From Vibrio nitrifigilis (lineage in GTDB: Bacteria; Pseudomonadota; Gammaproteobacteria; Enterobacterales; Vibrionaceae), in NCBI RefSeq assembly GCF_015686695.1, contig NZ_JADPMR010000004.1:434001-498000 (forward strand): a stretch of DNA of 64,000 nt. The letters run 5' to 3'. The translations under genes and the position numbers were made by a program. Below, piece after piece: positions 1 to 8,691 of this stretch (the stretch's first letter is position 1; the number at the start of each line of letters is the position of its first letter). The notes beneath the pieces are model-generated. The model did not search any database. It was given only the letters and a program-made list of their open reading frames with translations, and was not told where the DNA came from.

Positions 1-56
1 TTCTTCATACCTTATTTAGTAGCTTCCTTTTTAACTCATTCAATGTATCGAGATAT

Positions 57-272
57 ATGTCAAATAAAACAACTGGTTTAGTAAAATGGTTTAACGAAAC
101 GAAAGGTTTTGGATTTATCACTCCTGAAAACGGCGGTGCAGACCTATTTGTTCACTTCCGATCAATTGTTAGCGAAGGCTTTAAAACTCTAGCTGAAGGT
201 CAAAAGGTTTCTTTTGATATTGAACAAGGTAACAAAGGCCCACAAGCTAGCAATGTTACTTTAGTGTCATAA
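57..272 (+). CDS. Cold-shock protein, CspA family
   Basis: A 71-residue single cold-shock domain (OB fold) that binds single-stranded RNA/DNA and would act as a cytoplasmic RNA chaperone. Both RNA-binding motifs are visible: RNP1 as KGFGFI (about residues 16-21) and RNP2 as LFVHF (about 30-34), and the length is normal for the family. Only 56 bases of leader lie inside the window, so the long 5' UTR typical of cold-induced csp genes cannot be judged. Which csp paralogue this is cannot be told. A weak hairpin follows the stop. Confidence 0.95.
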   Translation: MSNKTTGLVKWFNETKGFGFITPENGGADLFVHFRSIVSEGFKTLAEGQKVSFDIEQGNKGPQASNVTLVS

Positions 273-284
273 TTTGCAAAGTCT

Positions 285-306
285 CTCTTCTAATTTTTTA
301 GAGGAG
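285..306 (+). terminator. Hairpin after the cold-shock gene
   Basis: CTCTTCTAA and TTAGAGGAG pair over nine positions (one G-T wobble) around a TTTT loop, 13 bases after the csp stop codon. The run of T after the stem is poor, so termination may be leaky and allow read-through to the two small genes downstream. Confidence 0.45.
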
Positions 307-486
307 GTTATTTGGGTATGTATCCATAAAATATTGATATACGGAAATATCAGATTTCCATAGTCTAAATAATGGTCCCTTTAAGCATCATTTATTCTTA
401 TTTTTCCAAAAATAGGGTGAAGTTTAAGATTATATAGAAAGGTTTTAAAGGGTTTTTATCGAAAAATATTAGAAGGAGACTGAGCT

Positions 487-636
487 TTGAAAAAAACGTC
501 AACGTGCTCTAAGCCTAAAACAGACAAAGCCAAGAGCCCTAGCGCGAACGAAAGTTCTAATAGTATTCATCATACAAGAAAAAAAATTGAAAAAATTTTG
601 TTAGAACGAGAAGAAAAAAAACTTTGGGATCTATAA
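487..636 (+). CDS. Small basic hypothetical protein (49 aa, TTG start)
   Basis: An open frame of 49 codons begins with TTG nine bases after a strong AGAAGGAG ribosome site (about 471-478) and ends 12 bases before the next small gene. The product is very rich in Lys, Ser and Thr in its first half and ends with an amphipathic charged helix (RKKIEKILLEREEKKLWDL). The C-terminal helix is reminiscent of small PA3496-like proteins, but that resemblance is weak and I do not assign a function. The ribosome site and tight spacing to the next gene are the main support. Confidence 0.6.
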   Translation: MKKTSTCSKPKTDKAKSPSANESSNSIHHTRKKIEKILLEREEKKLWDL

Positions 637-648
637 GGTAGGAACAAT

Positions 649-849
649 ATGAGAAGACCAGTAAGAAAATCGATAAAAAAAACACAGAAGAATAACTTCG
701 AAGAGCGATTCGCTGTTATGGTAAAGCAATATCAAGAAGAAAAAGAAATTCTAGAATCTATGGTTGAAGGTTCACCAGAATACATAAATCAGAAAAAGCT
801 ATGCGATAAATTATTTGCAAATGCTGAACGATTCATTAATAGAAATTAA
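649..849 (+). CDS. Small basic hypothetical protein (66 aa)
   Basis: A 66-residue protein, highly charged (Lys/Glu-rich), predicted largely helical, with no membrane segment or recognisable domain. It begins MRRPVRKSIKK and carries a coiled-coil-like middle (about residues 22-45). A GGTAGGA ribosome site lies before the ATG, 12 bases after the preceding 49-aa frame, so the two probably form a small operon behind the cold-shock gene. A nucleic-acid or ribosome-associated role would fit the charge but is only a guess. Confidence 0.65.
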   Translation: MRRPVRKSIKKTQKNNFEERFAVMVKQYQEEKEILESMVEGSPEYINQKKLCDKLFANAERFINRN

Positions 850-1275
850 TTATTAAATTATTTATTCTGCAGTTTAGGTAATTAACTAAAATTTAACCTG
901 AAACATCGATTGATATTGGTAACTTATTTGTTATAAAAATCTATCTCTCCAAAAGACACTTCTTAATAATTAGCAAGGATTCTTTATCAGAATCCTTTCT
1001 TTTCTCCCTCCTTATCTATCTTGTCACGTTTTCCCTAACATGAGTGATAAGTCATTCAAGCCTATAACGCGTTTGATGACAACACTGAACTCAATTTATT
1101 TCCCGTGATAACAATGGTTTGTATTTTTAGGCAATAAATGGAATCGATTAGGCTAAGGCTTAAATCGGATACATGGATAAAATATCTTCAGTCCAACGAC
1201 ATCAAAGTAAACGCAGCATGGTTAAAAAGTTGTGCTCGTTCTTTGTAGCTAAAACTACTTTCAATGGAGACTCCA
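850..1275. other. Intergenic region with one terminator
   Basis: No convincing coding region. It holds the terminator at 975-1006. The short frame at 1173-1373 overlaps the start of the next gene in another phase and has no ribosome site. Confidence 0.6.
975..1006 (+). terminator. Rho-independent terminator
   Basis: Perfect nine-base stem AAGGATTCT / AGAATCCTT with a five-base loop, followed by a T-rich tail (TCTTTTCT). It would end transcription of the small-gene operon upstream. Confidence 0.85.
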
Positions 1276-1992
1276 ATGAAGTCGCTCATATTTGTAAGGA
1301 CATTCTCAGTTGTTTTACTCATGCTTATCGGATTAACGGAGACTTATGCAATGTCAGAATCATCTTTGGATAGAAGACAAATTGCCATTATTCCCATTGC
1401 TGCACAGACTGCTAGTGGCGATATCGAAGACCTGAAAATCAGTTTGAATCAAGGTTTAGATGCAGGTTTAACCGTCAACGAAATCAAAGAAATCCTGGTG
1501 CAAATGTATGCCTACACGGGGTTCCCTCGTAGCTTGAATGCGCTTGGCGCATTCATGAGTGTCGTTAATGAACGGAAAGAAAAAGGCATTAAAGACGAGA
1601 TAGGTAAAGAAGCGTCACCATTGCCAGCTGATTACAACAGCCTTAAAAATGGGACGGCAAACCAAACCAAATTGATTGGACAAGAAGTCAAAGGTCCGCT
1701 ATTTGATTTCGCTCCTGCCGTTGATGAATATCTAAAAGCGCACCTCTTTGGCGATATTTTTGAACGTGACGTGCTGACTTGGCAAGATCGTGAATTAGCG
1801 ACCATTGCAGCTCTCGCCAACCTAAAAGGGGCTGGCAGCCAACTCGGGGCTCACTACGCAATTAGCATGCATAACGGCATCACCGAAGCACAAATTCGTG
1901 ACTTTATCGAAGTACTACGTAAAACCGTGAGTGCAGAAACAGCAAATGAAGCGGCTAAGGTATTCGACCAAGTCCTCACTGCTCGTAAATAA
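1276..1992 (+). CDS. Exported carboxymuconolactone decarboxylase family protein
   Basis: About 238 residues: an N-terminal Sec-type signal (MKSLIFV, hydrophobic core to about residue 20, TYA cleavage-like site) followed by two AhpD/CMD-like helical halves (about 45-110 and 130-230). The ATG at 1276 is chosen over 1264 because GGAG at 1266-1269 sits at correct spacing. The family includes gamma-carboxymuconolactone decarboxylases and AhpD-type thiol peroxidase partners, but no CxxC redox pair is visible here, so a redox role is doubtful. It is the first of four genes likely to be co-expressed with a DUF3737 protein, PatB and a cyclophilin-like protein. Confidence 0.85.
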   Translation: MKSLIFVRTFSVVLLMLIGLTETYAMSESSLDRRQIAIIPIAAQTASGDIEDLKISLNQGLDAGLTVNEIKEILVQMYAYTGFPRSLNALGAFMSVVNERKEKGIKDEIGKEASPLPADYNSLKNGTANQTKLIGQEVKGPLFDFAPAVDEYLKAHLFGDIFERDVLTWQDRELATIAALANLKGAGSQLGAHYAISMHNGITEAQIRDFIEVLRKTVSAETANEAAKVFDQVLTARK

Positions 1993-2167
1993 CCACTTTG
2001 ATTGGTGCGGTGCATGACCATCTCTCGGTGCCCTCAACGTGAAGGGAAACATGCAGCGTTTCTTTGGTTCTGACTGAAAAAATAACGACCTATTAATCAC
2101 TAAGGCATTGAACCTGTTCAGTGCTTTAGTTGTTTATGGGGCATACAATTCAAGAGGTAATATCCAA

Positions 2168-3034
2168 ATGACTGATATGACATTGGAAACCCAACTCATC
2201 GAAAATACCTTTTATGAAGGTGAACGCCCGTTATTTGCCTGTGAAAACATGACGCTGGAAAAAGTGCGCTTTTATCCGGGCGAATCTGCCCTAAAACACT
2301 CAAAACATGTTGTGGCTAGAGCCTGCGAATTTCTATGCAAATACCCATTTTGGCATAGTGATAACGTCTTGCTAGAGGACAATGTATTTACCGTTTATGG
2401 CCGTGCAGCGATTTGGTATACCCAAAATGTCGTGATGCGTCACTGCAAAGTCGATGCGCCCAAAATGTTCCGTAAAGTCTCGTATGTTACTGTTGAAAAC
2501 ACGGTCTTTTCTTCTGCTGGAGAAACCTTTTGGTGGTGTGACAACATTACTCTAGACACTGTACAACTGAGAGGCGCTGATTATGTGTTTATGCATGGCG
2601 AACATATCGAGATTAATGATATGCACATGCAAGGAAACTATTCATTCCAAGAAGCAAAAAATGTGGTGATTCGTAATTCTCACCTTGAATCGAAAGATGC
2701 GTTCTGGGAATCAGAGAATGTGACTGTGTATGACAGTGTTCTTGATGGTGAATACCTAGGCTGGCATTCAAAAAACCTTCGTTTAGTAAACTGCACTATT
2801 CGTGGTGAACAGCCATTTTGTTACTGTGAAAACCTAGTGTTAGAAAACTGCGTTATGTCGGATGACGCCGAGCTGGGTTTTGAATACTCATCAGTTGAAG
2901 CAGATATCAAATCTCACGTGGTGAGCATCAAAAATCCTAAGAGTGGATATATTAGGGCGAAATCAGTTGGTGAAATTATTCTCGATGAACATCGTATTAC
3001 TCCAAGTGAATGTACCATCGAAACTGAAGATTAA
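2168..3034 (+). CDS. DUF3737 family right-handed beta-helix protein
   Basis: About 288 residues made of repeated short turns with periodic N, V and C residues (for example SENVTVYDSVL, SKNLRLVNCTI, CENLVLENCVM), the pattern of a right-handed parallel beta-helix. It matches DUF3737, whose biochemical role is not established. The ATG at 2168 is preferred because AAGAGG lies just upstream and family members begin near MTLETQLIENTFYEGERPLF. No signal peptide. Sixteen bases separate it from patB, so the two are almost certainly one transcript. Confidence 0.85.
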   Translation: MTDMTLETQLIENTFYEGERPLFACENMTLEKVRFYPGESALKHSKHVVARACEFLCKYPFWHSDNVLLEDNVFTVYGRAAIWYTQNVVMRHCKVDAPKMFRKVSYVTVENTVFSSAGETFWWCDNITLDTVQLRGADYVFMHGEHIEINDMHMQGNYSFQEAKNVVIRNSHLESKDAFWESENVTVYDSVLDGEYLGWHSKNLRLVNCTIRGEQPFCYCENLVLENCVMSDDAELGFEYSSVEADIKSHVVSIKNPKSGYIRAKSVGEIILDEHRITPSECTIETED

Positions 3035-3049
3035 ATAAGGGACAACGTC

Positions 3050-4216
3050 ATGGCGCAATACGATTTTGACCAAATTACTTCTCGCCGAGGCAGTGGCTGT
3101 TACAAATGGGATCGTTCACTGGATAAAGACAGTCTACCTATGTGGGTGGCTGACATGGACTTTCCAACAGCTCCGGCCATTATTGATGCACTAACACATC
3201 GTGTTCAGCACGGTATTTTTGGTTACACCAAGGTGCCTAGTTTGTATTACCAAGCGTTAATGGGTTGGTTTAAGCGTCGGTATGACTTTGCGATTGAACG
3301 TGATTGGGTGCTCTATACCTCCGGAGTGGTTCCGGCTGTGTCGGCGGCAATTAAAGCATTAGCCTTATCAGGTAATGGGGTGATCGTGCAGACTCCGGTT
3401 TACAACTGCTTCTTTAGCTCCATTCGTAACATGGGCTGTCAAGTCGTTGAAAATACGTTAATTAACCGCGATGGTTATTATGAAGTTGACTTTGAGGATC
3501 TTGAGCAAAAAGCGCAAGACCCAAACAATACCGTATTGCTACTCTGTAATCCGCATAACCCTGTGGGACGAGCCTGGACTGAAGCTGAATTGCGTAAAAT
3601 TGGTGCTATCTGTTTTGCCCATGGCGTAAAAGTGATCAGTGATGAAATTCACTGTGACTTGGTGTTCCCAGAATACCATCATCAGCCTTTTGCGGCGTTA
3701 GGCCCTGAATTTGCGGCGAACAGTGTGACGTGCCATGCGCCAAGTAAGTCTTTCAACATTGCCGGCCTGCAAATCGCTAACATTATTGTGCCAAATCCTG
3801 AATTGCGTGTGCGTGTTAATAAAACATTGAATATTCATGAAGTGTGCGATGTGAACCCGTTTGGTATCGAAGCATTGATTGCTGCTTATCGAGATAGCGA
3901 AAAATGGTTCGATGAGCTGCTCACATATCTATACGGTAATTACCAAATCACTCAAGCGTTCATTGCAAAAGAGATCCCTCAAGTCACGCTCACCAAGCAG
4001 GAAGCGACTTACCTAGCATGGATTGATTGCCGTTCATTAGGCATGAGTTCTAACGAATTGGTCGACAAACTCGAACGCGAAGCACATCTGATTCTTAGCC
4101 CAGGTTCTGTGTTTGGCGTCGATGGGGAAGGGTTCTTACGTCTGAATATGGCGTGTCCACGAGCTTTACTCATGGATGGGTTAAATCGTTTCAAAGCAGG
4201 GATTAACGCCTGCTAA
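3050..4216 (+). CDS. patB: MalY/PatB-type PLP aminotransferase (cystathionine beta-lyase-like)
   Basis: A 388-residue fold-type I PLP enzyme of the MalY/PatB class, which cleaves C-S bonds of cystathionine or cysteine conjugates to pyruvate, ammonia and a thiol. Visible landmarks are the N-terminal MWVADMDFPTAPAI signature, NPHNPVGRAW, the SDEIHCDLV segment and the PLP lysine in SKSFNIAG (Lys233), plus the C-terminal RLNMACPR. Full length. It follows the DUF3737 gene by 15 bases and precedes the cyclophilin-like gene by 29. The substrate cannot be predicted from sequence. Confidence 0.92.
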   Translation: MAQYDFDQITSRRGSGCYKWDRSLDKDSLPMWVADMDFPTAPAIIDALTHRVQHGIFGYTKVPSLYYQALMGWFKRRYDFAIERDWVLYTSGVVPAVSAAIKALALSGNGVIVQTPVYNCFFSSIRNMGCQVVENTLINRDGYYEVDFEDLEQKAQDPNNTVLLLCNPHNPVGRAWTEAELRKIGAICFAHGVKVISDEIHCDLVFPEYHHQPFAALGPEFAANSVTCHAPSKSFNIAGLQIANIIVPNPELRVRVNKTLNIHEVCDVNPFGIEALIAAYRDSEKWFDELLTYLYGNYQITQAFIAKEIPQVTLTKQEATYLAWIDCRSLGMSSNELVDKLEREAHLILSPGSVFGVDGEGFLRLNMACPRALLMDGLNRFKAGINAC

Positions 4217-4245
4217 CGTCTTGCTGATGAGGGGAGGAGTAATTC

Positions 4246-4776
4246 ATGAACAATACCAAGAAACAGTCCCAATACGATATCAAAAGACGGTATACGCCAT
4301 CCAAGTTGACGAAGTGTTACCGCCGAGCATCAGGCTTATTGTGTTCGTTGCTGTTTGCTTTTTCTATCACTGGTACAGCTCAAAGCGCACTAGCAGATAG
4401 CCATTCTAATTTAGGGAGTTCACCGATGAAAATTCGTTTTGTTTTTGACGATCAAACAATCCATGCAACACTCAATGACACGCCGACCACTCGGGATTTT
4501 GTGCGTCAATTACCGTTGTCATTTGAGCTAGAAGATTACGCGAGCACCGAAAAAATTGCCTATCTTCCAGAAAAATTGACTCGAGAAGGCGCGCCGTCAG
4601 GCACTTCAGCGCGAGCTGGCGATATCGCTTATTACGCGCCTTGGGGTAATATGGTGATTTTCTACCGCGATTTCGGTCATGCAAATGGCCTGATTCACCT
4701 AGGTAAAATCGATGCTGGTCTAAAGCGGTTCATGTCCGGTCAATCTATGGTTGTCACTATAGAGTTAGATGAATAG
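4246..4776 (+). CDS. Exported cyclophilin-like fold protein
   Basis: A 176-residue protein with a long basic N-region and a hydrophobic stretch ending at an SALA-like cleavage site (about residue 50), then a 115-residue cyclophilin-like domain beginning MKIRFVFDDQTIHATL and containing the family stretch DIAYYAPWGNMVIFYRDFG. This small family (COG4925 type) has a cyclophilin fold without proven prolyl isomerase activity. The ATG follows GGGGAGGAG. Most relatives are cytosolic, so the N-terminal export extension is notable. An internal ATG at about 4426 would give a cytosolic form, but no good ribosome site precedes it. Confidence 0.8.
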   Translation: MNNTKKQSQYDIKRRYTPSKLTKCYRRASGLLCSLLFAFSITGTAQSALADSHSNLGSSPMKIRFVFDDQTIHATLNDTPTTRDFVRQLPLSFELEDYASTEKIAYLPEKLTREGAPSGTSARAGDIAYYAPWGNMVIFYRDFGHANGLIHLGKIDAGLKRFMSGQSMVVTIELDE

Positions 4777-4925
4777 TTTCCGCTGTCATATTACGTTCGA
4801 TCAAAAATATAAACGACGTTTCAATAAAAATGATTCTATTTGTCACAAATTTGTTTTTGCGTATCCAAATGATATTGCTCAAATTTGTATGAGTGCTAGT
4901 CTGGCTCCAATATAAGGAGAAGCTC

Positions 4926-5765
4926 ATGCATACCAATTACAACAGCAATCCATTGGATGCTAAAACATACGATACCGATCGCCTACGTTCAGAATTTCTT
5001 ACCGAAGACTTATTTCAACGTGACGACATTACTTTGGTTTATAGCCACATTGACCGAATTGTGGCCATGGGAGTGGTGCCGAATAGCACGACACTCAAAC
5101 TTAATGATTTTGTCGATACCAAAGCATTTGGTGTGGAGTATTTTCTTCAGCGTCGTGAACTGGGATTAGTGAACCTTGGTGGTCCAGCCAAAGTGAAAAC
5201 AGCAATTCAAGAATACAGTTTGAACTATTTAGATGCGCTGTATCTGAGCATGGGAGAACAGGATGTTGAGTTTTCGTCATTAGAACAGTCAGACCCTGCG
5301 CTCCTATATTGTTTAAGCGCACCTGCTCACCATTGTTATCCATCCAGAATTATTACCCGTGAACAGGCCCGTTATGTTGAACTTGGTACAGCAGAAAACG
5401 CCAACGCTCGGACGATTAATCAATATCTTCACCCTGATGTGCTGCCGACGTGCCAGCTTTGTCTGGGCGTGACTCATCTCAAACCTGGCAGCGTGTGGAA
5501 TACCATGCCAGCCCATACGCATGAAAGGCGTATGGAGGCTTACCTTTACTTCAATGTTGCCCCCAATCAAGTGGTGTTCCATTTTATGGGAGAACCTCAA
5601 GAAACTCGCCATATTGTTGTGCGCGACAAACAGTTTGTACTCTCACCAAGTTGGTCCATTCACTCTGGCTGCGGAACACAAAATTACAGTTTTGTGTGGG
5701 GAATGCTGGGAGAAAACCAAACCTTCGACGATATGGATTTTGTGGACATGAAAGATATTCGCTAA
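4926..5765 (+). CDS. kduI: 5-dehydro-4-deoxy-D-glucuronate isomerase
   Basis: A 279-residue cupin isomerase that converts 5-keto-4-deoxyuronate to 2,5-diketo-3-deoxygluconate in pectin/alginate-type uronate catabolism. The metal-binding cupin residues are visible in THLKPGSVWNTMPAHTHERRMEAYLYF (shown split: TMPAHTHERRMEAYLYF) and a later HSGCG histidine. The ATG at 4926 follows AAGGAGA and gives the same length as characterised KduI. No other uronate genes are adjacent, so the gene stands alone in this window. Confidence 0.94.
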   Translation: MHTNYNSNPLDAKTYDTDRLRSEFLTEDLFQRDDITLVYSHIDRIVAMGVVPNSTTLKLNDFVDTKAFGVEYFLQRRELGLVNLGGPAKVKTAIQEYSLNYLDALYLSMGEQDVEFSSLEQSDPALLYCLSAPAHHCYPSRIITREQARYVELGTAENANARTINQYLHPDVLPTCQLCLGVTHLKPGSVWNTMPAHTHERRMEAYLYFNVAPNQVVFHFMGEPQETRHIVVRDKQFVLSPSWSIHSGCGTQNYSFVWGMLGENQTFDDMDFVDMKDIR

Positions 5766-5888
5766 TTACATGCATTAGCGTGCTTGTGTGTAATCAACTA
5801 ACTGATGGAAAAGTACTAAGAAACAGGATGTTGCGCAAAATAAAGGGCTGCATTACGATGATGACACGGTTAGATAAAAGGAAGTATC

Positions 5889-6221
5889 TTGAAATCATTC
5901 ATATTAGGAATTTTATATGCGTTCATCGCGGTTGTTCTAATCGGATCTCTGGCACGGTGGTTAGTGCCTTATCTAGCATCAATTACTCTAGTTGATTACG
6001 TTGCTTTCTGTGGTGTTTTTGCTATCGGTATTGCGTACTTAGCTTATGACGGCAGCAGCGCAGGTAATCAAGATGTAACGTTACTAATCACTCATCGTGA
6101 ACTGGTCAGCAGTGAGAGCGATGCAAAAGACCGACACAACCGAATTAGTTTTGCGTTTTCATTAGGTATTGCTGGCATCATGTTATTGCTAATTAGCGCT
6201 TTATTGGCTTGGTTGCAGTAA
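5889..6221 (+). CDS. Small integral membrane protein of unknown function
   Basis: A 110-residue protein starting with TTG at 5889, six bases after AAAAGGAAG. It has three hydrophobic segments: about residues 3-25, 32-54 and 86-109, separated by a polar loop (about 58-84). No family recognised. A non-ATG start is accepted because the ribosome site is good and the signal-like MKSFILGILYAF follows immediately. Confidence 0.7.
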   Translation: MKSFILGILYAFIAVVLIGSLARWLVPYLASITLVDYVAFCGVFAIGIAYLAYDGSSAGNQDVTLLITHRELVSSESDAKDRHNRISFAFSLGIAGIMLLLISALLAWLQ

Positions 6222-6240
6222 GTATTTTTCACCTGAACAT

Positions 6241-6585
6241 ACCGTAGAATCTAACGAGGATATACACCATATTGTATTCTGCCGGGCGGGAGTAATGAAA
6301 TCACAAGATTTATCGAGGATGGGATCTGCTATTGACTGAGCTCCATTAGTTCGAGGTCTGGGGGATTCTTATTACTATCAGTCAATTGCCGAGAAGTATG
6401 CTAGCTTTAACTCTAAATTTCCCTCTCAATTACTAGAGAAACACTTGGTTATAGCCAAGACATGGATTCTTATTGAAGTGACAAACATTTTAACTAGTCG
6501 AAATAAACCAGACACATCAATATACATCAACTGGTACAGAGCCAACGTACCAACGTGGATTGAATCTGTGGGAAAAACGCTATAA
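6241..6585 (+). pseudogene. Decayed reading frame interrupted by TGA
   Basis: One phase is open across this stretch except for a TGA at 6337-6339. Translation before the stop includes ATG at 6295 behind GGGAG (MKSQDLSRMGSAID), and after it a coding-like sequence (APLVRGLGDSYYYQSIAEKY, then a hydrophobic helix LVIAKTWILIEVTNIL) ending at TAA 6583-6585. I do not recognise the family. Amino-acid composition looks protein-like on both sides of the stop, suggesting a gene remnant rather than chance. The true 5' end is unclear because the phase stays open back into the preceding gene. Confidence 0.4.
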
Positions 6586-6671
6586 ATACACGAAAGCTCT
6601 AATGGTCAAAAGAACTAGCTCATACATATATTCTGCATAAATCACATCTAAAATTATGCAGACGTATGCTG

Positions 6672-6992
6672 TTAAGTTCTAAATAACACCAGATTTAGCA
6701 TTAAAAACACCGCCATACTAACTACTGTTGTAAGTAATACATTTTTAGTTTTCCAGGCCAAAATTCCTGCGAGTAAGGATGCCCAAATGTAAGGGTTAAA
6801 GCTATCGAGCCACAACGATTTTTCATGAGTAAATACAATGGGTGCCCAGATTGCAGTAAGCACTGCTGGGCTAGAATAACTTAGGAAACGTTGTACGTTT
6901 GCGCTTAGACGCAGTGGCAACTTAGGTTCTAGAAATAAATAGCGGCTAATGAAAACTAACGCTGTCATAGCGAATATAGATAACATAATCAT
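6672..6992 (-). CDS. azlD: AzlD family branched-chain amino acid exporter subunit
   Basis: A 106-residue, very hydrophobic protein with four membrane helices, matching AzlD, the small partner of AzlC in branched-chain amino acid efflux at the inner membrane. It contains the family stretch TALVFISRYLF and ends LNLVLF. Its ATG overlaps the azlC stop by four bases (ATGA), so translation is coupled and both proteins should be made together. Confidence 0.9.
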   Translation of the reverse strand: MIMLSIFAMTALVFISRYLFLEPKLPLRLSANVQRFLSYSSPAVLTAIWAPIVFTHEKSLWLDSFNPYIWASLLAGILAWKTKNVLLTTVVSMAVFLMLNLVLFRT

Positions 6993-7711
6993 GACTGAGC
7001 TCCTTGAAAGTGCTCGGTAGCATAACCTGCAAGCATCGCTCCAATACTAGCGATCATAAGGCCGCCATCTAAATTGATCACTGTTAAGCTAACGGAAAGT
7101 AATATTGCTACTAAGACAGAAACAATCATGGGCAAACTTTTGATGTTCGGCACTACAATCGCAATAAATGTCGCTGCGACAGCAAATTCCAACCCTAACT
7201 CGTTCAAAGCGGGAACTCGCCTACCAGCAAAAATGCCCGCGAGTGTCGCCAAGTTCCAAACCAGATAGAAACTCAATCCCGCCCCGAGCGCGTACCATTG
7301 GTTGAACTGCTGTTCTTTCTGTTGGCCGCACACTGCAAACAACTCATCGGTTAACAAAAAGCCGAGTATGAGTCTCCAACGAGTTGGTAGTGGGCTAATT
7401 TTACTCCGCATTGACACACTGTAGAGAAAATGACGTGAGGTAATAAACAGTGTTGTAAGCAACATAGTTATTAAACCTGCACCTGTTTTGAGCATACCCG
7501 TTGCGACAAGTTGCGCTGAACCAGCAAATAAAATAGCGGATAGTGCCTGGCTTTCAAACGGATTCAACCCGGCATCAATAGCGAATGAGCCTGCAAGTAA
7601 CCCCCAAGGTAAAACAGCCACGCTTAACGGCAGCATGGCAATGACACCTTGCCAGAAGGAACGAGATTTTGATTTAGTGTAAGAATGCTGCGTCAAAACG
7701 GTACTACTCAT
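6989..7711 (-). CDS. azlC: AzlC family branched-chain amino acid exporter
   Basis: A 240-residue inner-membrane protein with about six helices. The AzlC signature is clear: GVIAMLPLSVAVLPWGLLAG, NPFESQALSAILFAGSAQL and the TSRHFLYSVSMR loop. With AzlD it would export branched-chain amino acids or analogues. An AraC-type regulator lies immediately upstream in the same orientation, a common arrangement for azlCD loci, and is the likely controller. Confidence 0.93.
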   Translation of the reverse strand: MSSTVLTQHSYTKSKSRSFWQGVIAMLPLSVAVLPWGLLAGSFAIDAGLNPFESQALSAILFAGSAQLVATGMLKTGAGLITMLLTTLFITSRHFLYSVSMRSKISPLPTRWRLILGFLLTDELFAVCGQQKEQQFNQWYALGAGLSFYLVWNLATLAGIFAGRRVPALNELGLEFAVAATFIAIVVPNIKSLPMIVSVLVAILLSVSLTVINLDGGLMIASIGAMLAGYATEHFQGAQS

Positions 7712-7854
7712 GAAGTCATCCTGCTTTGGATTGTTGACGTTATATGAAACACGTAATATTTATGGTTTTTAGCTGAAATTAGCGTAAATCATGACATCAC
7801 AGTAATGAGGAAAATACTTGTACAAAGTTGCTGCTTAATAATGACGGTAGCGGA

Positions 7855-8691
7855 TTAATGTTGAATATACTGCTTGGGGGTAATTCCCATCGCTTTTTTA
7901 AAGTGGCGGTGGAGATGACTTTGATCGTGAAAGCCACATTCCTGCGCAGTATCTAAAATCGAATGTCCGGCTTTGAGTAGCCTGCGGGCATAGCGTAGCC
8001 GAGCCTGAATTTGGTATGCGTGAGGGGGAAATCCAAATTGTTTCTGAAATGCCCGAACCAGATGAAATGCACTGATACCAGCCAATTTAGCCAGTTCTTC
8101 CAATGAGACATCGGCTTGTGGAAAGTCATCAAGAAATTCTTTTACCAGAATTAATTGTTGCTGAGCTTTGGACATTTCAACAGGTTTAGGCGGGGTCTTA
8201 CCATGACGTGCCATTAGCTTGACTAAACTCGCGTACACCAGAGTTTCTCGTAGCAGGCGGTTGTCAGATTCTTCTAGAGTAGAAAACACCAGACGAAATT
8301 GACTGGCAAGTTCTGGGTCTTTCACTACTGCATCGGGAAAGTAAGGAGCCCCGTAACTGCTATTGCCAAGCTCTTGGGTAATAGCCTGAAACTGCTCTGC
8401 TAGAGGGTACATTGCTTTATAAGCCCAGCCTCCTTCCACGGCTGAGTGACCGGTATGCATTTCGTCAGCATTGACCAGAATTATAGAGTCTTGCGGAACT
8501 GTGTGATTTGCTCCCGTACGGTAGAAACTCTGTGCGCCGCGCTCAATGACCCCTATAGTGTATCCTTCATGGCTATGACGGGAAAAAGTCTGGGTCTCAT
8601 ATTTAGCATCGAGTAGTTCAATTCCACCAAGTTCATCTGCCACGTGAAACTTTGCACTTTCCTTCGATTTTAGGGTGTGTTGCTTATCCAT
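7855..8691 (-). CDS. AraC family regulator with AraC-type cupin sensor domain
   Basis: A 278-residue regulator: N-terminal ligand-binding cupin (about residues 20-160, with SRHSHEGYTIGVIERGAQSF) and a C-terminal pair of helix-turn-helix motifs (about 180-278) ending GFHDQSHLHRHFKKAMGITP. It sits 143 bases upstream of azlC on the same strand, and such regulators often activate adjacent AzlCD exporters. The inducer is likely an amino acid or related molecule by context only. Confidence 0.9.
   Translation of the reverse strand: MDKQHTLKSKESAKFHVADELGGIELLDAKYETQTFSRHSHEGYTIGVIERGAQSFYRTGANHTVPQDSIILVNADEMHTGHSAVEGGWAYKAMYPLAEQFQAITQELGNSSYGAPYFPDAVVKDPELASQFRLVFSTLEESDNRLLRETLVYASLVKLMARHGKTPPKPVEMSKAQQQLILVKEFLDDFPQADVSLEELAKLAGISAFHLVRAFQKQFGFPPHAYQIQARLRYARRLLKAGHSILDTAQECGFHDQSHLHRHFKKAMGITPKQYIQH

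Noticed and set aside
1173..1373. 66-codon frame overlapping the start of the CMD gene
   Set aside because: No ribosome site and wrong phase; the exported CMD protein with signal peptide explains this stretch.
6289..6345. Selenoprotein reading of the TGA at 6337
   Set aside because: No clear SECIS hairpin after the TGA and no recognised selenoprotein family; kept only as a decayed frame.
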